A stretch of 64,000 nt of DNA from Myxacorys californica WJT36-NPBG1 (GTDB lineage: Bacteria; Cyanobacteriota; Cyanobacteriia; Leptolyngbyales; Leptolyngbyaceae). Positions 52,113 through 60,795 of the stretch are shown here, one piece after another. Each line of letters starts with the position of its first letter. The first letter of the stretch is position 1. A program made the translations under genes and the position numbers. The notes below the pieces were generated by a model. It saw only the letters and a list, made by a program, of their open reading frames with translations, was not told the DNA's origin and did not search any database. The stretch is from NCBI GenBank assembly GCA_019359315.1, contig JAHHHO010000003.1:62001-126000 (forward strand). The letters run 5' to 3'.

Positions 52113-53308
52113 CTGAGATCCTTCCAGGCCGCTTCAAAAATTTGATAATCTGCTTCCACCTGGGAGGCATACGATCGTGCGTAATCCAACACGAGTGGAT
52201 GCCACGAAGCAGCGTCTTGAGCGAAAGCAATTAAATCATCTGCGATCGCAGATCCCTGTCGTCCGCTGCTTCGCAACTGTCCCCAAGCCACTACTCCTGC
52301 CATGGTTTGCACCACTTTCACGAGCCGTTTTAGCTTGCCATTCCATTGGTTCAAGTCAACCCGATCGGCAGTGGGCTGAAGTTCTCGCAGCACAAACGAT
52401 TTACCATCAAGCCTGAGCGGATTGAGCAATGCGGGAGCCGATTCTTGAAATCGGAACTGAATCGCTGTGATCCGTTCGGCTTGGCTGTTCCAAGATGGCT
52501 GCGGCAGTGGGGCATAAGGCAGAAGCGATGACGATCGCGCTGCTTTAAGATCCAGCAGATAATTTTCGTGAGGGGAGCCGTCGCCTTCGACCAAAATAAC
52601 GTAGCGTTCTAACCCTAAACTGCCCGTTCCAGCAATGCGATGGGCAACGTCTAACACGTTAAAAAATTTAGGATTGGGTTGATGCGATGCCCACGTGTTG
52701 ATCAAGGTTGTGACGGCTTCTCGCTCAGCATCGCTCACGGCAAACGTTTTCTCTGGGATTAATTTCAGCGATCGTGTTTTCTTTTTGAGATCAGTTCGTT
52801 CATCTAAAAACTGCTGACGATTTCGCGTTGTTAGATGCTCCAGCAAATCTTGAACCAGCCCTGTTGCCGTTGCACAATGCACAGCGCTGGATTTTCCCGT
52901 TTCCAATGCTGCCGTGTACGTGTTCAAAAAGTATTCACACAAATCTTGCGCGTCTTCGTCGTTCACCCCCAGCGTATGCGCTCCGACTAGAACGCTCGTT
53001 AGGAATCTAGCAATATCCCACGTACAAGGCGCAAGTACCGCCTCATCAAAATCATTCACATCAAAGTAAACTAAGCGATCGTCACCTCTGAAGCTACCAA
53101 AATTCTGAAAATGCAGATCACCGCAAATCCACACAGGAGGCGCTTTTGCAAATATATCAACAGGCAAATCTTGGTAGAACAAATGACACGTTCCGCGCAG
53201 AAATCCAAAGGCGTTTTTTGTCATCGCCTTATATTTCAGCTTCAACGTTTTAGGCCTGCGCCCCGCGTTAAAGGCTTGAATTCGGTCAACTAGATCTTGC
53301 TTAGTCAT
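52109..53308 (-). CDS. DUF2252 family protein (kinase-like fold)
   Basis: 399 residues. The DUF2252 core is clear: MTKNAFGFLRGTCHLFYQDL, VWICGDLHFQNFGSFRGDD, VYFDVNDFDEAVLAPCTWDI and RFLTSVLVGA. The GDLHFQNFG and DFNDFDE-like motifs recall the catalytic and metal loops of aminoglycoside-phosphotransferase-like kinases. The substrate is unknown. It follows the metalloprotease gene by 30 bases on the minus strand and may be co-transcribed. Confidence 0.85.
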   Translation of the reverse strand: MTKQDLVDRIQAFNAGRRPKTLKLKYKAMTKNAFGFLRGTCHLFYQDLPVDIFAKAPPVWICGDLHFQNFGSFRGDDRLVYFDVNDFDEAVLAPCTWDIARFLTSVLVGAHTLGVNDEDAQDLCEYFLNTYTAALETGKSSAVHCATATGLVQDLLEHLTTRNRQQFLDERTDLKKKTRSLKLIPEKTFAVSDAEREAVTTLINTWASHQPNPKFFNVLDVAHRIAGTGSLGLERYVILVEGDGSPHENYLLDLKAARSSSLLPYAPLPQPSWNSQAERITAIQFRFQESAPALLNPLRLDGKSFVLRELQPTADRVDLNQWNGKLKRLVKVVQTMAGVVAWGQLRSSGRQGSAIADDLIAFAQDAASWHPLVLDYARSYASQVEADYQIFEAAWKDLS

Positions 53309-53338
53309 GCGGCTATGATTTTCCTTTCAAGTTAATCT

Positions 53339-54109
53339 TTATTCTCTCTTAGAAACCTTCCATCCTAATCGGGTTGGTTGCTCATACACCCGCTTCAACG
53401 TGTTTACATCCCGCTCGGAGATAGGCAAGGGATCGCGCACCTGCGAGAAATACATCGCATCCGTTTCAAGCCGGCTATGCCCCCAAATTCCTAAAGCATG
53501 ACCCAACTCGTGGCGTGCCGCCGCTAATAAATATACGTCTGCCTGGCTCGGTTGAATAAAAATCGAACACCGATGATATGAAATTCCGGGTGATCCCTTC
53601 GTGTAAAGTTCAAATCGCGTTTCTGCCGATCGCACTCGCGCAACAGGTGGAAATCGAATCGGGGGAGCCGAACGCACAATTGTAATATCGGCGTCTTGCG
53701 CCTGCGCCACGGTTGTTAAAGGCAAATAAACGCTCCACTGCGCGATCGCGTTCTTCACCGCTTCCACCCAGACTTGAGATCTTCCTCCACCTTGCCTAGC
53801 ATCGATATAAACCTTGATCGGAAACTCCGACCATACGAGATACTCAGGCGGCGTCCGCTCTACCCGCTCAAAATAATTTCCGCGCTCAGACAGACTGCGC
53901 CACTGAGCTAGAGTTGGCGGTAGGGGGTGGCGTTGAGCCGCTGGTAGGGCGGTGATTCCTGTAGAAGCTTGTAGAGCGTTTCCTACAGAGTTGCGCTCTG
54001 CGCTAATCGCAGGAATCATAGACAGCAAAAAAACGCATCCAATGCCACAAAAGATAGCGCTTAGATGCGTTCTAATCAATCGATTAATCCGTCGCCCAAT
54101 CCAATTCAT
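53339..54109 (-). CDS. Exported matrixin-like zinc metalloprotease
   Basis: 256 residues from the ATG at 54109, which has GGAG eight bases before it. Signal segment LSAIFCGIGCVFLLSMIPAI. The metzincin motif HELGHALGIWGHS gives three zinc ligands and the catalytic Glu. Upstream is PIKVYIDARQGGGRSQVWVE and QDADITIVRS, typical of this cyanobacterial peptidase group. A copy of the 31-bp dispersed repeat encodes AISAERNSVG exactly at the end of the signal segment. The gene follows secG by 32 bases. Confidence 0.85.
   Translation of the reverse strand: MNWIGRRINRLIRTHLSAIFCGIGCVFLLSMIPAISAERNSVGNALQASTGITALPAAQRHPLPPTLAQWRSLSERGNYFERVERTPPEYLVWSEFPIKVYIDARQGGGRSQVWVEAVKNAIAQWSVYLPLTTVAQAQDADITIVRSAPPIRFPPVARVRSAETRFELYTKGSPGISYHRCSIFIQPSQADVYLLAAARHELGHALGIWGHSRLETDAMYFSQVRDPLPISERDVNTLKRVYEQPTRLGWKVSKRE
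53980..54010 (-). repeat. Dispersed 31-bp repeat, copy B (in frame in the matrixin gene)
   Basis: On the minus strand this reads GCGATTAGCGCAGAGCGCAA followed by CTCTGTAGGAA, encoding AISAERNSVG just after the signal segment. Matches copy C at 61450-61480 except for one base. Confidence 0.8.
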
Positions 54110-54141
54110 GGGCAATTCTCCACAACGTCGTCTGTTCAGGC

Positions 54142-54375
54142 TTACCGGCCGAGCCAACCCGCACTCAAAATCACAGTCAGTCCCATAAACAGAACGGTCA
54201 AAATCCACGTTGTCCGGTTCAACGTCGTTTCAGCACTTTTAGCACTGGTAAACAGTTGGGCTTGTCCACCCAAACCGCCCAAACCATCCCCCTTTGGGCT
54301 ATGCAGCAGGACAAGAATGATAATTCCCACAGCAGAGAACATCCAAATCGCCCTTAAAGCAGTAATAAGCGTCAT
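54142..54375 (-). CDS. secG: Preprotein translocase subunit SecG
   Basis: 77 residues from the ATG at 54375; the frame extends 30 residues further but has no SecG character. Two membrane helices: IWMFSAVGIIILVLLHSPKG and ILTVLFMGLTVILSAGWLGR. The GDGLGGLGGQAQLF loop is the family hallmark. It stimulates SecYEG. It lies between gpmI and the metalloprotease gene, and the gpmI-secG linkage is common in cyanobacteria. Confidence 0.95.
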   Translation of the reverse strand: MTLITALRAIWMFSAVGIIILVLLHSPKGDGLGGLGGQAQLFTSAKSAETTLNRTTWILTVLFMGLTVILSAGWLGR

Positions 54376-54497
54376 CGTACAAATCCCTAAAGTGAAAGCT
54401 GAAAATCGAGTTCTAGGCAAAAGATCGACGGTGAAAGACCGGTTTGCAATGAATGCAAAGCCCAAAAGGGCGCGAACAACTCAAATTCTCTTTCTAA

Positions 54498-56096
54498 TTA
54501 TCGCGCAATTTTCACAGGCGTCCGGTTTGCCCTGACATCAAACTCGGCTTTCTGAATCATCGATCGCCCAGTCATTTCTATGGGCTGCTCTAGATTCAGA
54601 ATGTCCAAAATCGTTGGCGCGACATCTGCCAATCGTCCATCGTCTCTCAGGGTGACCTCAGTTCCATGTCCTGGAATCTTGATTCCTTCCCCTTCGACTA
54701 AGATAAACGGCACTGGATTCGTGGTGTGTGCTGTCCAAGGATTGCCCTCTTCATCCCACATCACTTCAGCATTGCCGTGATCCGCAAGAATAATGGCAGT
54801 TCCTCCCGCTCCAATGACTCCTTCTAAGAGCTTGCCTAAACAGCGATCGACGGTCTCAAGGGCGCTGATCGTCGCGTCCATCTGTCCTGTGTGTCCAACC
54901 ATGTCAGGATTGGCGTAGTTGATCACAACGAGCGAATAAATCCGCTTTTCAATCGCCGCGATCGCCACATCGGTCAGCGGTCCCGCGGACATTTCAGGCT
55001 GGTGATCATAGGTCATCACCATTGGACTAGGGACTAACTCTCGATCTTCCCCGGGAAACGGATCTTCTAGCCCGCCGTTGAAGAAGTACGTCACATGAGC
55101 GTATTTCTCCGTTTCGGAAGTGCGGAATTGCCTCAAACCCTGACGAGAAATGACTTCGCCCAAAATGTTATCTAAGTTTTGAGGTTGAAATGCGACCGCG
55201 ACCGGCATCGACGGATCGTATTGCGTAAACGTGGCAAACGAAAGCGGCTCGATTCTAGAGCGCTCAAATCCTGAAAAGTGAGGATCAACGAATGCTTGCG
55301 TTAGCTGTCTCGCGCGATCGGGGCGGAAATTAAAGAAAATCACGCCATCATTCGCTTCAACGGCTCCCGGAGCAATTCGAGTGGGAACTACAAATTCGTC
55401 GGTAATGCCTTGCTCATAGGAGGTTTTCAGTACGTCTAACGCCGATTGTCCTGTGCCTTCGCTGGGCTGGGTCATCACGTCGTAGGCTTTCTGAACGCGA
55501 TCCCACCTGCGATCGCGATCCATGCTGTAGTAGCGCCCACCCACAGTCACAATGCGACCGATGCCAATCCGATCGATCTGTGTTTGTATTTTTCGGATGT
55601 CTTCTAACGCGGAGGTGGGAGGAGTATCGCGTCCATCCGTTGAAACGTGGATGCAAACATCCTGAATGCCTTGCGCTTTTGCCAAGTTGAGCAATCCAAA
55701 CAGATGGCTCAGATGAGAATGAACGCCCCCGTTGGAACATAGCCCCACCAAATGAAGCTTGCTTCCCTTAATGCGAACCGTTTGGCAGATCTCGACCAAT
55801 GTTGGATTTTTGAGCAAACTGCCGTCTTCAACCGCATCTGAAATCCGAACTAGCTCCTGAGGGACGACCCTACCCGCGCCGATATTCAAGTGCCCCACTT
55901 CCGAGTTGCCCATTTGACCCTCGGGCAGACCGACATCTTTCCCCGATGTCCGAATCAGAGTGTGAGGATAGGCAGCCCATAGGCTGTTGATGACGGGAGT
56001 TTTCGCAGCTGCGATCGCGTTGCCGTCTGGGTCTTCGCGATAACCCCATCCATCTAGAATAATCAGGACTACGGGAGAAACAGGCATTTGCCCCAT
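54498..56096 (-). CDS. gpmI: 2,3-bisphosphoglycerate-independent phosphoglycerate mutase
   Basis: 532 residues from the ATG at 56096 (AAGGG nine bases upstream); a GTG 18 bases earlier is possible. VVLIILDGWGYREDPDGNAI and the catalytic Ser in GQMGNSEVGHLNIGAG are at the start. Metal-binding blocks are IHVSTDGRDTPPTSAL, NYANPDMVGHTGQMDATISA, ADHGNAEVMWDE and AHTTNPVPF. It interconverts 3- and 2-phosphoglycerate in central carbon metabolism. secG follows in the same direction. Confidence 0.96.
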   Translation of the reverse strand: MGQMPVSPVVLIILDGWGYREDPDGNAIAAAKTPVINSLWAAYPHTLIRTSGKDVGLPEGQMGNSEVGHLNIGAGRVVPQELVRISDAVEDGSLLKNPTLVEICQTVRIKGSKLHLVGLCSNGGVHSHLSHLFGLLNLAKAQGIQDVCIHVSTDGRDTPPTSALEDIRKIQTQIDRIGIGRIVTVGGRYYSMDRDRRWDRVQKAYDVMTQPSEGTGQSALDVLKTSYEQGITDEFVVPTRIAPGAVEANDGVIFFNFRPDRARQLTQAFVDPHFSGFERSRIEPLSFATFTQYDPSMPVAVAFQPQNLDNILGEVISRQGLRQFRTSETEKYAHVTYFFNGGLEDPFPGEDRELVPSPMVMTYDHQPEMSAGPLTDVAIAAIEKRIYSLVVINYANPDMVGHTGQMDATISALETVDRCLGKLLEGVIGAGGTAIILADHGNAEVMWDEEGNPWTAHTTNPVPFILVEGEGIKIPGHGTEVTLRDDGRLADVAPTILDILNLEQPIEMTGRSMIQKAEFDVRANRTPVKIAR

Positions 56097-56354
56097 ATGT
56101 TCATGCCCTTTCACTTAATATTTCTCCGCAAATCATACCACTGCAATTGAGAGTCCTACCTTATCTACCACCGAGAAAAAACATTTTTTTGTAGTGGAGC
56201 TAAGACGAGATTTAAGCCAGGTTTTGAGAACTTACGCTCTAATAGTCAATCGAAATTCTCCATTCGTAAATGAGTAGAAACTCTCATTGCAACGGTTGAA
56301 TGAGTGATCCCCAGTCCTCTTTTCTCTGCTTTCCATTTTTTAGCAAACTGAGAA

Positions 56355-58067
56355 TTACTTTTGCCCCTTTCTCGCCTTTTCTTTTTCTTTTTGCTTCGCG
56401 CGTTTTTCTGCTATTTTCTCTGATTTTTCAGCTTCAATTTCCAAAAGCTTTGCCTTGTCTTTCTCTTCGGCAATCTTGTCAAGGTAGTAGTGATAGTCGC
56501 CTCGATATAGCCGCAATTCGCCGTCTCGAATTTCAACAATTTTGTTAACGGTTTGCGAAATGAAGTAACGATCGTGAGACACGATAATGACGCTGCCATC
56601 ATAGTTGCGGATGGCGTCCTCTAACATCTCTTTAGCCGGAATGTCTAGGTGATTGGTCGGCTCATCGAGAATCAGCAAGTTGGCTGGACGCAGCAACATT
56701 TTTGCGAGTGCAAGTCGCGCTTTCTCGCCCCCGCTCAAGGCTTCCACATTCTTGAAAACGGTATCACTACTGAACAAAAATCGACCCAACAATGTCCGGA
56801 CTTCCTCATTTTTCCAGTCAGGTACTTCGTCATGAATCGTGTCCAACACCGTTTTTTTGAGATCCAACGCTTCTGCTTGATTCTGCTCGAAATAACTTGC
56901 AATAACGTTATGATCCCCTAACGTTACTGTTCCCTCGGTCGGGGCTTCAGATCCAATTAGTAATCGAAGTAAGGTCGATTTTCCGGCTCCATTGGGGCCA
57001 AGAATTGCAATGCGATCGCCGCGTTCAATCAGTAATTCTGCTCCGAGAAATAAAATTTTGTCATCGTAAGTGTGCGTCAGATCTTTAATGATCACGACAT
57101 CGCGACCGCTTCGGGGAGCGGGTGGAAACCGGAAGTGCAGCGATCGCCCGCTTGCCTCAGGCGCTTCAATCCGTTCAATCTTGTCTAACTGTTTCTCGCG
57201 GCTTTTAGCTTGGGTACTGCGAGTGGCACTCGCACGAAAGCGATCAACAAAGGCTTGTTGCTTCTCAAGTTCTTTCTGCTGCCGCTCAAAAGCGCTTAAC
57301 TGAGCGTCTCGCATCTCTTGTTTCTGCTGCAAATAAGCAGAATAGTTGCCGAGATAAGTAGTAGATACTCCTCGCTCTGTTTCGACAATTTGGTTACAGA
57401 GCCGATCTAAAAATTCTCTATCGTGAGAGACAATTACCATCGGGGTAGTCAACCCTCGGAGATAAATTTCAAGCCATTCAATGGTTTCCAAATCCAGATG
57501 GTTAGTCGGCTCGTCTAACAGCAGTAAATCTGGGGTTTGCAGCAGAATTTTGCCCAAACTCATCCGCATCTGCCAACCGCCACTAAAGGCGCTGACTAAG
57601 CGATCGCCGTCGTCGCCATCAAACCCCAATTCCGGCAAAATCTTTTCAATCTTGGCATCCAACCCGTAGCCATCCATTCCTTCAAACCGCCGTTGGAGCT
57701 TGTCCATCTTAGTCAGCAGTTTGTCTAGCTCATCAGGCGTTGCCGTCTCCATTGCCACATGCACCTGCGAGAGCGCTTCGTGCACACTATTTGCTTCTTG
57801 AAAGGCTCGCCAGAATTCTTCCCGCACTGTCCGCGTTGGATCAACTTCGAATTCTTGAGTCAGGTAAGCAATTCGCAGACTAGACGGACGAATGATTTCT
57901 CCAGAGGTTGGCTCGACTTCGCCCGCGACAATTTTCAGTTGAGTTGATTTTCCTGCCCCGTTCACGCCAACTAAACCGATGCGATCGCCAGGTTTAACTT
58001 CCCAATTCACATCCTTGAGTACTTCGCCAGTCGGGTAAATCTTACTGATATGTTCCAATCGCAGCAT
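56355..58067 (-). CDS. ABC-F family ATPase
   Basis: 570 residues with two ATPase cassettes and no membrane part. Cassette 1: GVNGAGKSTQLK, AFSGGWQMRMSLGKIL, LLLDEPTNHLDLETIEWLE. Cassette 2: GPNGAGKSTLLRLL, ALSGGEKARLALAKML, LILDEPTNHLDIPAKEMLE. Between them is a charged linker (ERQQKELEKQQAFVDRFRAS), and a Lys/Glu-rich coiled end follows. ABC-F proteins act on ribosomes (EttA, Uup, YbiT-like). Which subtype this is cannot be settled. Confidence 0.93.
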   Translation of the reverse strand: MLRLEHISKIYPTGEVLKDVNWEVKPGDRIGLVGVNGAGKSTQLKIVAGEVEPTSGEIIRPSSLRIAYLTQEFEVDPTRTVREEFWRAFQEANSVHEALSQVHVAMETATPDELDKLLTKMDKLQRRFEGMDGYGLDAKIEKILPELGFDGDDGDRLVSAFSGGWQMRMSLGKILLQTPDLLLLDEPTNHLDLETIEWLEIYLRGLTTPMVIVSHDREFLDRLCNQIVETERGVSTTYLGNYSAYLQQKQEMRDAQLSAFERQQKELEKQQAFVDRFRASATRSTQAKSREKQLDKIERIEAPEASGRSLHFRFPPAPRSGRDVVIIKDLTHTYDDKILFLGAELLIERGDRIAILGPNGAGKSTLLRLLIGSEAPTEGTVTLGDHNVIASYFEQNQAEALDLKKTVLDTIHDEVPDWKNEEVRTLLGRFLFSSDTVFKNVEALSGGEKARLALAKMLLRPANLLILDEPTNHLDIPAKEMLEDAIRNYDGSVIIVSHDRYFISQTVNKIVEIRDGELRLYRGDYHYYLDKIAEEKDKAKLLEIEAEKSEKIAEKRAKQKEKEKARKGQK

Positions 58068-58171
58068 GAAAGCTCTCCAGGGCAGGTAGCGGGTTATCGG
58101 TTTTAAAATCTTAACAAATGCTACACAATTCGAGAGACAATATTGATTTTGTTATGGATTTCTGAGCGGCT

Positions 58172-58519
58172 TCAAGCGGTGGCTAATTGATCAGGCAAGG
58201 TGAAGTATCCATCAGCATTAGGTTCAAAAGGCAGGACAAAGGCGATCGCGTCTACGTTTAGCGCTCCGTACACATGCGGAAATTTTTCGCCTCCATTCAC
58301 TCCTTCGTATTTGATCTCAGCCTGAACTTTCTCGGACTCAATACACAACAGCACGAGAGAAGATTGCCCTTGGTAAAAAGAATTAGCAACCCATACGACC
58401 TGCTCTGGTTTAGAGCAATGAATAAATCCTTCGGAATCTAACGTGTCGCCCCGGTAGATACCAGTCTGTTCAGCGTATTGCCACTGGTCGCTTTGGGTAA
58501 TGTGTAGAATTAATGACAT
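58172..58519 (-). CDS. DUF952 family protein
   Basis: 115 residues. MSLILHITQSDQWQYAEQTG, then DSEGFIHCSKPEQVVWVANS and FPHVYGALNVDAIAFVLPFE are DUF952 blocks. The fold is related to ADP-ribosyltransferases, with H-I, Y and S-positions conserved, but activity is unproven. A 46-residue frame ends 23 bases upstream and may be in the same operon. Confidence 0.9.
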   Translation of the reverse strand: MSLILHITQSDQWQYAEQTGIYRGDTLDSEGFIHCSKPEQVVWVANSFYQGQSSLVLLCIESEKVQAEIKYEGVNGGEKFPHVYGALNVDAIAFVLPFEPNADGYFTLPDQLATA

Positions 58520-58542
58520 TTTGGTTGCAGCACAACGGCTTC

Positions 58543-58683
58543 CTAGCGAAGACTTAATTCAAAAGGAGATGCGATCGCCTGAAAAGCGGTGCCAGAAATT
58601 GTGGAGTTTGTCGGAGTTCTTGCACCCGCCCAAACACTGAGTAGCAGAGTTATGATTGCGGCTTGAAACAATTTTGCCAACAT
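58543..58683 (-). CDS. Possible small exported or membrane peptide
   Basis: 46 residues: starts MLAKLFQAAIITLLLSVWAG, ends FQAIASPFELSLR with TAG. GAGG lies seven bases before the ATG. The first 20 residues look like a signal peptide or anchor. The gene lies directly upstream of DUF952 on the same strand. It is too short to be sure; conservation would decide. Confidence 0.45.
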   Translation of the reverse strand: MLAKLFQAAIITLLLSVWAGARTPTNSTISGTAFQAIASPFELSLR

Positions 58684-58930
58684 TTTTAGACCTCACCCAA
58701 ACGTTTGTAAACCGATGAAGAATCTTCGCCAAGCAAGAGCGGATTACTTCTATAGCAAGATACTACTTTAGAGTGATGCGCTTGCTTCACCTTTCTCAGA
58801 GAGAATCATGCTATTGGCTTAAGTTCTTATACGTCTGAGCGTTCTCTGTGATGCATCTTCTTGAATTAAAGATTTACTCTTCACAGAAATTGTTGTGGAT
58901 TGTTCACAAACTTGAGGAGTATTGCCCTCT

Positions 58931-59377
58931 CTAGGCTTGATTACAGCGAATTTCAAGCATGAAACCATCAGGGTCGTAGAAATAGATTCCGCGTCCTGTG
59001 GGGCGACTGACGGGACCGTGATCAATCAAAACGCGATGTTCGTGCAACACTGCGATCGCGCGATCGAACAACTCCGGTGCAATATCAAACGCCAAATGAT
59101 TCGCTCGTGTGAATGCTGCTTTTGGGTCAGGATTGGGGGGCCGCAAGTCGGGTTCCCAAAACAAATCCAGAATGATGCCATCGGGAGTTCTGAAGTTTGT
59201 CACCTTTCCAGAGGCAACCTCTGCTTTTAACGTTGCGGGCACTTCTTCGCCTTGCAGTTGATGCAGTCCTAAAACCGTGCCGTAGAAGTGACGCGACGCC
59301 TGCATGTCCCGCACATTTAACGCAATATGATGAACGCCTCGTAAGCATCCGGTAAGGACAGTATTGGGATGAGACAT
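58931..59377 (-). CDS. VOC-superfamily (glyoxalase/dioxygenase-like) protein
   Basis: 148 residues, a single VOC fold of two beta-alpha-beta-beta-beta modules. GVHHIALNVRDMQASRHFYG and VLGLHQL give the first metal His; ANHLAFDI gives a second; GRGIYFYDPDGFMLEIRCN gives the terminal Glu. The H-H-E set suits a metal-dependent lyase or dioxygenase. The substrate is unknown. The start is ATG at 59377. Confidence 0.88.
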   Translation of the reverse strand: MSHPNTVLTGCLRGVHHIALNVRDMQASRHFYGTVLGLHQLQGEEVPATLKAEVASGKVTNFRTPDGIILDLFWEPDLRPPNPDPKAAFTRANHLAFDIAPELFDRAIAVLHEHRVLIDHGPVSRPTGRGIYFYDPDGFMLEIRCNQA

Positions 59378-59411
59378 AAGTTACAGCAACAAATAGGAGT
59401 TTCCCTCATTA

Positions 59412-60458
59412 TTACTGCACCTTTGCCGAACGGGGAGCGCAGCTAACTTCCCCTTTAGGAGAGAATTCAGGAACGAGCGGAGCATCCATCGACGGCTTCT
59501 GAGTTTGACAAATGACTGGAACTGTAGTGCCTGTCTCAGTCGCAAATACTCCGCCGATATAGCTCTTGAGTCCAGCTTCTCGTGGTGAGGCCGTGATGAG
59601 GGAGCGATTAGTGCAGGGCGCAACTTCGCAAGCAGCATCACTCACTTTTAGTCGGTAAGCATAGTCGTAGCTTTGAGCCATTAAATTTGCCGATCGCTCC
59701 AATTCTTCTAAGCTATTGGCAAAGCGATTATTCTGTTGATAAAACTTTTCTTGCGCCGTGTTCATCGCTTTGAGATACGCTTCTGCCCGTTGTTGCTTTT
59801 CGTCGGGCGGTTGCTCGTCAGGAGTTGGCATCACCTCTTCTACCCGATTTTGCGCTGCTTTTGAGGTAGAGAGAAAGGCGGCAACGCCTCCGATGAGAAA
59901 TGCTCCAACCACAACCAGCATAATGGGCAACGAGTAAGCCAGCCAGTAAGTCTTCAGCGATGAGAAGAAACCGCTGGGCGGCTCCTCAGGCTCCTCCCCC
60001 GCTTCGGATTCTTCCTCTGCCTCTTCTTCGGCTGGCTCAGGGGGTAACTCTACTTCAAAATCTTCTAACCAAAGATGGCTATCTTCTTTTAGCTCAATCG
60101 GCGCTTCTGGTTCCTCTGGTTCAGCATCAGGATCGTCAAGCCAGAGTAAATCATCTGGCAGAATCGGGTATAGCTCAAGCTCTTGAGTCCAAGAAAGGGA
60201 GTCAGTTCCAAGCTTTTTGCCTTGCGCTCTGACAGTTCTAATGGAATCCGTTCCAAGCTCCAGTAAGCCCTTTTGAATAAATGCAGTGAGCGTTTCCCGG
60301 TTGAGGGTTTTTGGAGACTCTAACAGAATATTTAAACAGTCGTGTTCTCGTTCGGCATGGGCTGTAATGCCTTTAGGTTCTAAGACTGCATTCATTAATG
60401 CTGCGATCGCATCTGGCTCACCCTGTTTAGCGAGATCCAAAAGATTCGACTGTTCCAT
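59412..60458 (-). CDS. Type IV pilin-like protein with an N-terminal cytoplasmic domain
   Basis: 348 residues. Residues 1-160 are soluble: a helical domain (QGEPDAIAALMNAVLEPKGI, TLNRETLTAFIQKGLLELGT) and a Glu/Pro-rich linker. One membrane helix lies at about 178-198 (SLPIMLVVVGAFLIGGVAAF). The outer part resembles cyanobacterial type IV pilin-like G/H proteins: AYLKAMNTAQEKFYQQNNRF, ANSLEELERS and LKSYIGGVFATET. There is no prepilin peptidase site (G-F-T-L-x-E), so it is a membrane-anchored relative rather than an assembled pilin. Confidence 0.75.
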   Translation of the reverse strand: MEQSNLLDLAKQGEPDAIAALMNAVLEPKGITAHAEREHDCLNILLESPKTLNRETLTAFIQKGLLELGTDSIRTVRAQGKKLGTDSLSWTQELELYPILPDDLLWLDDPDAEPEEPEAPIELKEDSHLWLEDFEVELPPEPAEEEAEEESEAGEEPEEPPSGFFSSLKTYWLAYSLPIMLVVVGAFLIGGVAAFLSTSKAAQNRVEEVMPTPDEQPPDEKQQRAEAYLKAMNTAQEKFYQQNNRFANSLEELERSANLMAQSYDYAYRLKVSDAACEVAPCTNRSLITASPREAGLKSYIGGVFATETGTTVPVICQTQKPSMDAPLVPEFSPKGEVSCAPRSAKVQ

Positions 60459-60795
60459 CTGAAGAAGTTCTCGACGTGGAGTAATTCGCTAATCAACCAA
60501 CTTACAACCAATTGACACCGCACAATCGCTTCGACGGCGGCAGTTTGCTCTTAATCTACATCATCTTTAGAAAAAAGCTGAATTGGACGCTGCACTTCTG
60601 CTCCTTTCTGAATCATTTAAGTAATGCACTCATGCGAATGCCCTTTCAGGAAACCCTTTGACGAGATTCTTTTGTTGAGATTTTGGGGTAGGCAGCTAAG
60701 TCCCGGTTCGCCGTGAATGAACGGGGTTTTTGGGAACACTTGTATTTAACAGAACAATACCGTCTATCGTTACTGATTACTCCAGGAGCAGGGCA
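60459..60795. other. Divergent intergenic region between the pilin-like and HPt genes
   Basis: About 340 bases without a convincing gene. The HPt frame stays open to 60730 but has its best start at 60796. The region must contain two divergent promoters. Confidence 0.4.
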
